Positions 8,808 through 17,124 of a stretch of DNA of 20,737 nucleotides are shown here, one piece after another. How positions within the stretch are numbered: the stretch's first letter is position 1; each line of letters opens with the position of its first letter. The notes beneath the pieces are model-generated. The model was given only the letters and a program-made list of their open reading frames with translations. It made no database searches and had not been told where the DNA came from. The DNA lies in the NCBI GenBank assembly GCA_037074765.1, contig JBAMDO010000432.1, positions 1 through 20,737 on the forward strand, in the 5' to 3' direction. This DNA is from Mansonella perstans. Taxonomy: Eukaryota > Nematoda > Chromadorea > Rhabditida > Onchocercidae. Made by a program: the position numbers and the translations under genes.

Positions 8808-9098
8808 TTTTCCATCATTATCATCGACATCATCATCAACACTATTATTATCATCATCATTACTATTACAACAATTATTATTATTCTCCATCATCATAAT
8901 CATCAGTCATTGTTATTATTATTATTATATATTTATTAATTATTACCATTATTATCATGAATCATTATTACCATCAATCCCATTATTATAATAATTATTA
9001 ACATTATCGTCATTATTATTATAATAATTATTAACATTATCGTCATCATTATTAGGATGCAAAAATTATTATTATCATTTTCATCATCACCATCAAAA
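8808..9098 (+). repeat. ATC/ATT trinucleotide tract with an internal duplication
   Basis: About 290 bp of ATC, ATT, AAT and ACC triplets with interruptions. A unit at 8981-9010 (30 bp) is repeated directly at 9011-9043 (33 bp), the second with one extra ATT. Both copies end in TTAACATTATCGT and carry the perfect palindrome ATTATTATAATAAT. Confidence 0.93.
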
Positions 9099-9300
9099 GA
9101 AAAAATTTTTTTTGATTAAAACAAAAATATTCTTTTCCATCCTATCAATCATTTTTTGCATCTCTTTTTCCCGCTCTTCATCTCTTTTATCTTTTCTGAC
9201 TTATTTTCTCCTCCTTTACCTTTCTTTTGTTTCTTTGCTTATTTTTCTTTAAATCAAAAAACAAGCTTTCTTTTCACATTTTTAAAAGTAAATTTTAAAA
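9099..9300. other. Pyrimidine-rich segment
   Basis: Plus strand rich in C and T between 9130 and 9250 (CATCTCTTTTTCCCGCTCTT and similar). The minus strand is open for 35 codons at 9200-9096 and reads as a charged Arg/Lys/Glu/Met stretch, as expected from a purine-rich strand. No exon boundaries are convincing. Confidence 0.55.
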
Positions 9301-10368
9301 AATGAATGAAAAATTTTTAAAAAGAATGAAAAAAATTGCTTCGATTTTTTGAACGAAAATTTGGATGTTCCTCCTGAAACGCTCCATATGATCTATTTTC
9401 ATTTCAATTAGCCAATTAGTCTCTGTCTATCTTTAAGTAGAAAATATTCATTAATTGAAATGAAATTATTCCTTCCTTCTTCTTTTTCCAATAGTAAGTA
9501 GTCAAGTTAAAAAATCAAACTTTTAAATAATAAATCATCAGTGCAAATTTTGCTTCTTTTTTTCATTTCCGGCATTTTACCGGAAGTATTCCCTTTTCTG
9601 AACTTCTACTTTCCGTCTCCCTGATATTCTAAATCACATTCGGAATTATTTTCATCGAAAGCGAGAAAAATAGGAAATTTCCGACAGGATAAATATCTCT
9701 TAATAAGTATCACTTTTCGTGACACTCAAGTTTCAAATTAAATTAATTGCAGATCTTAGAAATATTACTCAAATAAACTTTCAAATTTGATCATTTTTTA
9801 AATTTCATTGCACTTTTTATATTTCAAACATTTTTGTTTATTCCTTTTTACCTAACTAAAACGTCTTTTTCCATATTATTAAAACTTAATTAAAATTGGC
9901 TTACAACTCCCACTTTTTTTTGGTCTTCTTTATTTTTTATCTTTATTTATACTCAACAATCTTATTTATTCAAATTTTCCGGTAGCTTTTAGAGCTTTTT
10001 CACAAAATATCAACAATTGTTATTTAATTTAAAAAAAGAAAAACAAACCCTTTCTTGTTGCTCCTTGTTTATCTTATCATCCATTGTCCACAAAAGCTTT
10101 CTTCTCGTCCTGAGAAGTTTGTTGAATTTTTTTAAATTTTCCTAAATTATATCAATAAACAAATTATAATAAAATAATGAAATAATGAGTTATCGATTAA
10201 TTACTTACTTAAAAAGAATAAGTTCAAAAATTTATGATATATAGTATGTTCGTAATTGATTATACGCTAAAATATTTGTCAAAATTTTGATAATATTTTA
10301 AAAAATATCTCCGATGAGAAAGTAATAGAAAAAGAAAAAAAAAAATTAGTTATTCTTACCTGGTAATG
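9301..10368. other. Least repetitive part of the window, no firm gene
   Basis: Only modest homopolymers and more balanced composition, with GC-richer patches at 9355-9395, 9560-9725 and 10050-10115. Minus-strand open stretches lie at 9725-9609, continuing to 9510 after one TAG, and at 10141-10013. None has a recognisable domain, a clear start or paired splice sites, so none is annotated as coding. Confidence 0.55.
9567..9683. other. Cluster of five TTCCG/CGGAA words
   Basis: TTCCG occurs at 9567, 9611 and 9679, and CGGAA at 9581 and 9641. The first two form a hairpin, TTCCGG-(7 nt)-CCGGAA (9567-9585). ACCGGAAGT at 9579-9587 matches the consensus known for ETS-family transcription factors. 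That this is a regulatory element is only an inference. Further single TTCCG words lie at 9977 and 10534. Confidence 0.5.
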
Positions 10369-10606
10369 TTATTATTGTTATTGTTGTTGTTTCGGTGGTG
10401 ATTGGGTTATATGGATTGGATGATAATATTTAGTGAATGATAGTGATAGTAGTAATAGCAATAGTAATAATAATAGTGATAATAAAAGTACTAATAATAT
10501 TACGAATGCGTAACTTTTATCACTTTTCCTCCGTTCCGTTTATCAAACAGAAAATAATAATAGATAATGATAGAATAGTGATGAGGATAACAGTAGTAGT
10601 ATTGGT
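10369..10606 (+). repeat. Broken trinucleotide tract (TTG/TTA, then AGT/AAT)
   Basis: TTATTGTTATTGTTGTTG-type sequence at 10369-10392, AGT/AAT/GAT triplets at 10438-10502, and AAT/GAT/AGT triplets at 10554-10606. A unique segment at 10503-10553 lies between the last two. Confidence 0.8.
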
Positions 10607-11330
10607 TAATCGATAATCTTTTTTTACCAAAATATAATTCAGGAAAAGTGTTTCAGGAAAATTTTTTTGTTACAGTCGTTTTATTTAGCCAGCCAACCAA
10701 CCAAAATAGTAGCTTTTTTGTTTTTATTTTGCACTTAAATAAATCGTTCTTGTCGATTTTTCTTTTTTTCAACTGTTGTTTTCTATTTCCCGAATAACAA
10801 TGCAACGAATGATTTTTGAATTAAAAACGAAAAATATGTTTCTGAAAAATATTTTTTTTTTCAAAAACTTATTTAAAAAAATTTTTTCGTATATTATCGA
10901 GCAATAAAATCATTTACAAATAAAAATAGCAATAATTAAGAAATATTTTATTAAATTAAAACTTGGCAAAAAAAAAAAAAAAAAAAAAAAATGCAAAAAA
11001 AGACCAAAAGAATTGCCGAAGTAAAAGGGAGAGGAAAAGAGAGAACAGGAAAGGAGGAAAAAAAAAAAAAAAATGCTGCACATATATTTGTAAACATGTC
11101 AAACAGTTAAAAAATTCTTACAATGTTAAGTGATTGGAACAAAATTTAAAACCAAAAAATTTTAAAAACGATGTTCAAAAATTACTAAAAATAGAAATTA
11201 ATTTTTTTTTGTTCCTTAAAAATTGCATTCAATTTTGTTTTATGATCATTTCATTTCCAATCGAAAACAGTTGCAATTGCTGACCAATGTTAAAAAATTT
11301 TTCTAAAAAAGAAAAACAATAATATAATAA
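10607..11330. other. AT-rich stretch with A-runs, no gene
   Basis: Contains a short CCAA run (about 10688-10703), A24 at 10968-10991, a GA-rich patch at 11025-11057 and A16 at 11058-11073. No gene was recognised. Confidence 0.7.
10968..10991 (+). repeat. Poly(A) run, 24 nt
   Basis: Uninterrupted run of 24 A after ACTTGGC. Confidence 0.97.
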
Positions 11331-11765
11331 CGATTATTATTTCATGCAATACGTGAAATAATTTTTAATACATGATTATTGTCGTATCATTCTCACTCAA
11401 TCTATATATCAATTGCTTATTTGTAAATTTTTCATGCAATACATTAAATGATAATATGATAATTATGTACAAATACATTATAATCCATGTAATAATTTAT
11501 TTTTAGAATATTTTTTCAAAAACATGAAAATTAGCATTTACAAAGGTAATTATTATTTGTTATAAATTTATAAATTATTATTTTGAAGGTATTATATGAG
11601 ATGTAAAGTAAAATGATTTTTGTTATTACGTTAATTGAAATTAGCATTGATATATAATAATGAAATTATCACTGATATATAATGTGATATCAGTTAATAC
11701 TTCAATGAAATTAACATAACAAATGGTATTTCCAATCGATTATTACATACATTACAAGTCAATAA
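11331..11765. repeat. AT-rich region with short direct repeats
   Basis: TTTCATGCAATAC occurs exactly at 11340-11352 and 11430-11442. GATATATAAT occurs at 11649 and 11674 in a 25-bp register. ACTGATAT at 11671-11678 pairs with ATATCAGT at 11687-11694 across an 8-nt loop. No coding content is seen. Confidence 0.65.
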
Positions 11766-11887
11766 TCACTTAATTATCACACTATTGCTCAGTACATTAA
11801 GGTTAATTTCTCACACTGATACTTGATACATCATCACTTAATTCCAACATTCTTACTTAATATATTGTCACTTAATAATCACTTGGT
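11766..11887 (+). repeat. Cluster of TCACTTAAT words
   Basis: TCACTTAAT occurs at 11766, 11834 and 11868, with close forms TTACTTAAT at 11853 and TCACTTGGT at 11879. They are separated by 68, 19, 15 and 11 bp, suggesting a decayed short-unit repeat. Confidence 0.65.
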
Positions 11888-12149
11888 ACAATAAAATATG
11901 AAACAAATTATTTATATTGACAAATATAAAATATCTTTTCAAGATATCCATGTTGAAAATATTTTAAATCAAAAACTTAAATCATAGATCAAAAATTTGA
12001 ATATAACACATTTAATCGATAATTTATATTTTTAAAATTCAATATTGGATTAATACCTACTAATATCTGTTTGATTAACATTTATGATTTAAAAAAGAGA
12101 AGGAATTTTTAGGCTTAACAAATGATGTGGAAAGGCGTTATAGCTAAAA
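11888..12149. other. AT-rich stretch, no gene
   Basis: No repeat, RNA gene or exon was recognised. Confidence 0.6.
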
Positions 12150-12500
12150 AGATCAATTAATGAAAAAAGTAAGAAAAAAATAGATGAAAAAACTAAGAGG
12201 TCAATAAAGCAAAGATAGATGAAAGGAAAGAAGCAAGAGGTCAACTAGAGAAAAATAGGTGCAAAAAAAAATAAGCAAAAACGCAATAAGAAGAGCGATA
12301 AGAGAAAAGTAAGGATGGATAAAAACAATTAAGTAAAGGGTTAATAAGAGAAGAATGGATGGAAACAACTACGAGCTCAATAAAGCAGAATGGATAAAAT
12401 AATTAAGAGATCAATTAGAATGGACAGATGAAAATAACTTTGTAAAAAGTTAGTAAGAAAGCAATAAATGGAAACAACTAATTAAGAGACGGATGGATGA
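12150..12500 (+). repeat. Degenerate purine-rich tandem repeat, unit about 34-58 bp
   Basis: A TCAATAA-like word (TCAATTAA, TCAATAAAG, TCAACTAG, GCAATAAG, TTAATAAG and similar) opens each unit near 12153, 12201, 12241, 12283, 12341, 12377, 12411 and 12450. It is followed by GATGGATGAAA or ATAGATGAAA and then AACTAAGAG. Most spacings are 34-48 bp, one is 58. Copies are poorly conserved, so the array is old. It is purine-rich on the plus strand and stop-rich in all frames. Confidence 0.75.
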
Positions 12501-12675
12501 AAAATAAATTCTTAATGTAGAACTAAAATTTTAAAAATAATTCAATACATCAAAAGAAAACTTTATCGATAAAATAAATTTGAAATGTTTTTTTTATCTA
12601 AATATAGCATTCAAAAATTGTAGCTATTTGAATCATCTCAAAAACAAAAAAAAAAAAAAAATTAAGAAAATGCAT

Positions 12676-12740
12676 AAAAGAGAGAGAGAGAGGGATAAAG
12701 AGAGAGAGAGAGAAAAAAAGGAAAAGAGAAAGGGAAAAAT
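12676..12740 (+). repeat. (GA)n tract
   Basis: Two (AG)n runs separated by GGATAA, followed by AAAAAAAGGAAAAGAGAAAGG. The 65-codon plus-strand reading across it (12580-12777) is Lys/Arg/Glu-rich only because of the repeat. Confidence 0.93.
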
Positions 12741-13867
12741 TTCAAAATCTATCACAAATAAAACTTATAAAAGTTGAACTTGTAAAAGCTTAATGAGAAT
12801 AATTTTAAAAAAAAAGAAGCAATAAGCCTTGATTGACAAGATAAAATAAGTTCAAGTAAATAAAGCTTTTGGAAAAATTCTTGAATACTTCTAAAAAAAA
12901 GTTTTGGAAAAATTTTTAATAATTGAATTAATAAATTTAAGAAAAAATAATTTAAAAAAAGAATTAGAATGACAGTATCATGATTTCATGAAATCACCAC
13001 TAATAACAATCGAACAATAACTTACAGTAATCATTTTTGCTGGCGATAGATTAGCAAAGCTGAAAAATTGTTGACAGTTTTTTTTTTTCTTCCTACTTTT
13101 CAAAGTTTAAAATTATTTCGCTGATTAATTAGCAGTTATCTTCGTTAATAAATAATTGTTACCTATTTTCACAAATCATTTTAATTATTATAAAATCTCA
13201 TAACGTTAAATTTTATAGCTGAAACTTTGCAGCACTTTTTATTGTGGCTTAAATTTCTCTCAATGCTTCAATCCGTTTTATAACTAATTAATTAAATGTT
13301 TAATAACTAATAAACAAATTTTTTACGCAAAAGCTAAGTTTGCACGCTCAAAATCACTAAGAATAATCAAATTTCACTTTATACTTTACACTATTTAACA
13401 GAAATAGTACCAAGAAAAGAGAGAATCAGTCTATGAAAGTATGTTTAAATAAATCATAAATGGAATTTTTGAAAGCAATTTTAGGAAAAGGAAAAAATTA
13501 TGAAAATCCGATCAAATTTAATTAGTTGAAAGGTATCTGAACTAATAGCAAAGTGACACTTGCAGAGTAGTGATACGAGGATACTCCGAATACAACTAAA
13601 TACTAGATGAAAAGAACTGATAGAAGCATTTTTGCCAAAAAGTAACGAAAATAATTAATTAAAGTAATTAAAAAATGAATAATTATAATATGAAAAAGAA
13701 TTCGAACAAATGGGATGTTCGGAAAACAGAAAAGAAATTTTAAAAAATGAAATTATTTTTTGCCGACTATACAAAGAATATTTTCATTTGATATTGATTG
13801 GCAAACATTCGAAAACTGAAAAAATTAGAATTTACACAGTTTCATATAAGAATTGAGCATAAATAAT
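12741..13867. other. AT-rich unique stretch, no gene
   Basis: Includes a 16-bp perfect palindrome at 12981-12996 and a pyrimidine run at 13079-13100. No exon, RNA gene or mobile element was recognised in about 1.1 kb. Confidence 0.65.
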
Positions 13868-13999
13868 GCAGTAATAGTGATGATCAGTAATCATAATAAT
13901 TGACAATATTTAATAAATGATGATAATTGATGATGATAACTAATTATAAATAACAGTACTGATAATAATAATCGGTAATAATAATACTTGATGATAATA
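13868..13999 (+). repeat. GAT/AAT trinucleotide tract
   Basis: Impure GAT, AAT and AGT triplets (for example GATGATAATTGATGATGATA). Its 3' part also belongs to the 155-bp repeat that follows. Confidence 0.8.
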
Positions 14000-14405
14000 C
14001 GCGAACAAACAAAGAAATTTGCACGAATATAAGGAGAAGAATGCATCAATTATATTATGTAATATTATTTAAAATATATTATATAATTAGTAATATTAAT
14101 AAGTAACAGTAATTTTTATTAATTAAAAAAAATAATAATAGTATTATATAAAATAACGGGAAAAAATAAAACGAATACAAGGGAAGAAAAGTTTCAATTA
14201 TCCTTATCAATTATTTCGTTTTAATTTTTCAAATTTATCATATAATTCGTAGCAATAATCGACAGTAATTATTATTAATTAATTACAATAACAGTAATAT
14301 TACCAATATGTACAACAAAGAGGATAGAACGAATAAAAGAATAGAAAAGCTTCAAATATGTCATATTCCAGTTGTTTGAACCGATAATTCAATTTGTTTT
14401 TAGCT
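13930..14405 (+). repeat. Diverged tandem repeat, unit about 150-160 bp, about three copies
   Basis: ACGAATANAAGG-like sequence followed by AGAAAAGTTTCAATTAT or a relative occurs at 14023, 14171 and 14329 (spacing 148 and 158). The other half of the unit, ATATAATTMGTA then AACAGTAAT and TATTAATTA, occurs from 14081 and from 14240 (spacing 159). A further partial copy (AACAGTACTGATAATAATAA) lies upstream from about 13950. The inner part is AT-rich triplet sequence. Confidence 0.78.
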
Positions 14406-14847
14406 CTTTTTTTAATTTTAATATCTTTTTTTCTTCGTTTTGTTTGTTAAAAGATATCTCTCGTTTTTTTGAAGTTTTAACAAATAATATAAAAGATGTA
14501 GAAGTGCAATTTGAAAAAAATTAATAATTGAATTGAATATCGAATAACCTGAAAAATGTTTTACTCATTTTCACTTTAAAACTTTTACTACGAGTACTCC
14601 TTTGTCGCATCTTAACTTACCTTGCTTAAGGCATTTTCAAAAAGTAGTATATGAATTTACACTTTTTTCGTATTTTCAAAGGATAAAAGTAAATGAATTA
14701 ATTTAAGTATTTAATTAATCAAATATGTATACTGATGTATTTCTACATGTCATCAGAAATTAACTTGCTTTCCTCAACATATAAGAATAATATTTGTTTT
14801 CTGATTTATGCAGTATAATTATTAATCAAAATCAACATGTATGTAAG

Positions 14848-14889
14848 ACGTACGTCACGGACGTATTTATATCACGTATTTATATCACG
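14848..14889. other. CpG-dense patch with a 13-bp tandem duplication
   Basis: Seven CpGs occur in about 42 bp. It begins with the perfect palindrome GACGTACGTC (14848-14857) and contains CGTATTTATATCA twice in tandem (14862-14874 and 14875-14887), ending in CGACGG. The surroundings are almost CpG-free. Confidence 0.85.
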
Positions 14890-15155
14890 ACGGAAAATGT
14901 GTTATTTAAATTTTAGTAAATCATTAATTAAATTTAAACATAATTAGCTAACTAATAATAACATTATAAAACTTAATTTTTTCCGCGTATTATTTGCTAC
15001 ATCATCATTAGTTTAAAAAAGTATTCAAAAATGAAAAGAAAATTTTAGAAGACAAATTCAAACGAAAATGAAAATACGGAAAAAAATTCATGAATAAAAA
15101 AAAGTCAGGCATTAAATTTTTATCCGCTACTATTCAAGCAAAAAAACAAATTAAT

Positions 15156-15205
15156 TACATTTGTTGCAATTTAATTTTAGTAAAATTACAAATATAACAA
15201 ATGTA
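15156..15205. repeat. Nested inverted repeats
   Basis: The outer arms TACATTTGTT (15156-15165) and AACAAATGTA (15196-15205) are perfect over 10 bp. Inside lies a second dyad, TAATTTTA-G-TAAAATTA (15172-15188). Confidence 0.85.
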
Positions 15206-15709
15206 CGATGGCTATTTGTTGAGGACAAAAGTCATATTTTAAAATAACCTAATATTTTTTCTAATATCTCGTAAATTCCGAGAGAAAAAAAGAGCGGACA
15301 AATCAAAACATAAAATAATTAGAAAAAAGAGATAATTGTAAATTTCATTCGAAAATTTGCTTTTATTTTATAACTAATAAATTATATCAAATATGATAGC
15401 AACAAAATGTTTTGCACTTTTTGTTTTATTCAAAAATTCAAATTAAATAAGTATGCAAAACAAATGTGTCTTTTTTGAAGAAAGTAAAGTTTAAAGAAAT
15501 TTTAAAAAAAGTTTCGTGGTAAAATGAAATGAAGATTTCAATACCACCAATATACTTCTAACACATTTAACGCTAATTGTGTTTATTCTGGTTAACCGTT
15601 CATCGACAAATATTAATCAATTAAGCGGTGGTAAATTTCGATAGCACTCAGTAATGAATGATAATAATAATAATATTTAAGCATTGGAAAAAAATTAAAA
15701 CTGTGTAAA

Positions 15710-15732
15710 ATTTCGTAAAATTGGTACGAAAT
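15710..15732. repeat. 8-bp hairpin ATTTCGTA/TACGAAAT
   Basis: Perfect arms at 15710-15717 and 15725-15732 around a 7-nt loop, AAATTGG. Each arm has a CpG. Confidence 0.8.
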
Positions 15733-15880
15733 ATACATAAAATATCAAACTGGTAAATGTTAGATTTTTTTTTTTAAATACAAATTTTTATATTATTAAT
15801 TTAAATTGTAATTAATAAGTGATGATAACTTCATTTTATTGCACACAAAATGAAATATTATTATATTGCAGATCGCAGTG

Positions 15881-15902
15881 TTTTTTTTTTTTTTTTTTTT
15901 TT
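15881..15902 (-). repeat. Poly(T) run, 22 nt
   Basis: Uninterrupted run of 22 T after GATCGCAGTG. Confidence 0.97.
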
Positions 15903-16240
15903 GCATAAAAAATATTTTATTAGTTATTAAGTTGAAATGAATGATTTTTGCAATTTTAATTCTAAAATTGTAATAATTTTAATTATTAAACAAATTATTA
16001 AATAAAAATTAAATAAAAGTGATTAAAAAATAATTAGAAATGTTTATTAAATTTTTTTTTAGACGAAACAATGTAACAAAAACTTAAATTTATGGGTGAT
16101 TAATTTTTTAAAGTTGAAAAAATGAGAAAACAACAAAATATTAAAGGTATCGGACAGGTAAGCTAACAAAAGAAAGTGAGGAAAAAAAGTGAAAAAGCTA
16201 ATAATCAATGACTAAAATTAGTTAGAATTAAATAAGCGAA
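15903..16240. other. AT-rich stretch with a weak start-exon candidate
   Basis: AT-rich sequence. At 16122 an ATG opens 12 codons that run into CAG|GTAAGC, a good splice-donor match (16155-16163). No downstream exon could be linked to it, so it is not annotated as coding. Confidence 0.5.
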
Positions 16241-16330
16241 TGAGAGAGAGAGAGAGAAAATAAGGATGAGAGAGAGAGAGAGAGAAAGTAAGGATGAGAG
16301 GGAGAGAGAGAGAGAGCGAGAGAGAGAGAT
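16241..16330 (+). repeat. GA microsatellite with a 26-28-bp second-level unit
   Basis: Each unit is TGAGAGAG... ending in GAAARTAAGGA. Units are 16241-16266 and 16267-16294, and a third begins at 16295 with a GGG interruption and one CGAG. The minus-strand Ser/Leu-rich reading (16205-16396) is an artefact. Confidence 0.93.
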
Positions 16331-16337
16331 ACATAAG

Positions 16338-16369
16338 AAAAGAAAAGAAGAAAATTTTTCTTTTCTTTT
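16338..16369. repeat. Purine/pyrimidine hairpin
   Basis: AAAAGAAAAG (16338-16347) is the exact reverse complement of CTTTTCTTTT (16360-16369). Pairing continues inward through AAGAA/TTTTT with one G:T, leaving almost no loop. Confidence 0.85.
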
Positions 16370-16440
16370 GATAAGAAAACCAAATTGATTGTACATAGCA
16401 GTAATTTAGATAAGCTTAGAAATTAGCTTGAACTAAGCTA

Positions 16441-16506
16441 GGAAAAGAAGCAAAGAGCAGGAATGGAACATTGGGAAAAGAAGCAAAGAGCAGGAATGGA
16501 ACATTG
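16441..16506 (+). repeat. Perfect 33-bp tandem duplication
   Basis: The unit begins GGAAAAGAAGCAAAGAGCAG and ends GGAACATTG. It is present at 16441-16473 and 16474-16506 with no differences, so the duplication is young. It is GC-richer than its surroundings. All three plus-strand frames stay open through it and for about 100 bp beyond. One frame gives an 81-codon reading from ATG 16463 (EKKQRAGMEHW repeat, then a hydrophobic Phe/Leu/Cys-rich tail). Without support in a single frame it is not called a gene. Confidence 0.95.
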
Positions 16507-16710
16507 GGGCAGGTGTATTTGTTTTGTATCTTCCCTATTATATCTTCTATTTACTTTGTTCGTCTGTTGTTTATTTTATCACCTGCATTTTTTTTCTTTA
16601 ACTTTTTTTTTTTTATTTGAGCAATTAGTCTATAGTAGTCTCTGTTTTACTACCAATTTCTCGTTATTATTTTTTTTTTTTTTTTTTGTCTTTTTTCAAA
16701 GTTTTTAGAA
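16507..16710. other. Pyrimidine-rich segment with T18
   Basis: T/C-rich sequence, including T12 at about 16602-16614 and T18 at 16670-16687. It produces hydrophobic Phe/Leu-rich readings on the plus strand. Confidence 0.7.
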
Positions 16711-16834
16711 AATGAGATAGATGTTAGATGAGAGAGGATAAGGTGGAAGAGAGAGAGAAAGAGGAAGGAAAAAGAAAGGAAAAAGAGAGAGGGAGAGTAA
16801 GGAGGGGCGAAGAGAGCAAAATGAGGAGAGAAAT
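16711..16834 (+). repeat. Purine-rich GA/GGAA tract
   Basis: Almost pure A/G on the plus strand (GAGAGAAAGAGGAAGGAAAA and similar), with GGAGGGGCGAAGAGAG near 16800. Minus-strand Ser/Leu/Phe-rich readings across it are artefacts. Confidence 0.9.
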
Positions 16835-16892
16835 AATTTGAGTATAAAATAGATATAAAAATATAATATGTGGATATAAGGGATTTGTGATC

Positions 16893-16918
<26 letters not shown>
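16893..16918 (+). repeat. (AG)13 microsatellite
   Basis: Thirteen uninterrupted AG dinucleotides, then CGAGATGC. Confidence 0.97.
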
Positions 16919-16923
<5 letters not shown>

Positions 16924-17030
16924 TGCACGATGTAAAATTAAAGTAAAATAAGTTAAAAGTTGAAGCAAAAAACGTTTTTAGATTACAATCAAACAATTAA
17001 TTGTTGCTAAATTATGCATTTTGCTCCAAC

Positions 17031-17124
17031 ATCGAATTTTATTTTAAGTTCTAAAATTCATTATCGAATTTTATTTTAAGTTCTAAAATTCATCATCGAA
17101 TTTTATTTTAAGTTCTAAAATTCA
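17031..17124 (+). repeat. Three tandem copies of a 32-bp hairpin unit
   Basis: Units are 17031-17062, 17063-17094 and 17095-17124. They are identical except for the last two bases of the junctions. Each unit holds GAATTTTA, a 10-nt loop TTTTAAGTTC and TAAAATTC, a perfect 8-bp inverted repeat (first unit 17034-17059). No unique spacers separate the units, so this is not a CRISPR array. Confidence 0.96.

Larger units (their letters stand above)
14406..15880. other. AT-rich stretch, no firm gene
   Basis: Largely unique AT-rich DNA. The minus strand at 14623-14615 reads AAGGTAAGT, a full splice-donor consensus, but no open exon runs into it. Small structured sites inside are listed separately. 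Confidence 0.65.

Noticed and set aside
8579..8899. 106-codon plus-strand reading ending in His/Tyr/Asn runs
   Set aside because: The end is the ATC/ATT repeat. The first part has no recognisable domain or supporting splice or start signals.
12981..12996. 16-bp perfect palindrome TGATTTCATGAAATCA
   Set aside because: In DNA this AT-rich, a rough estimate gives one or two such palindromes per 20 kb by chance, and nothing nearby supports a function.
13703..13721. 6-bp hairpin CGAACA/TGTTCG
   Set aside because: Too short to stand out from the many chance inverted repeats in the window.
16463..16708. 81-codon plus-strand reading with an 11-residue repeat and hydrophobic tail
   Set aside because: All three plus frames are open over the repeat, and the hydrophobic tail is simply translated T-runs. 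Kept only as part of the 33-bp duplication finding.
17031..17124. Possible CRISPR array
   Set aside because: Copies abut directly with no unique spacers, there are no cas genes, and the context is eukaryotic.
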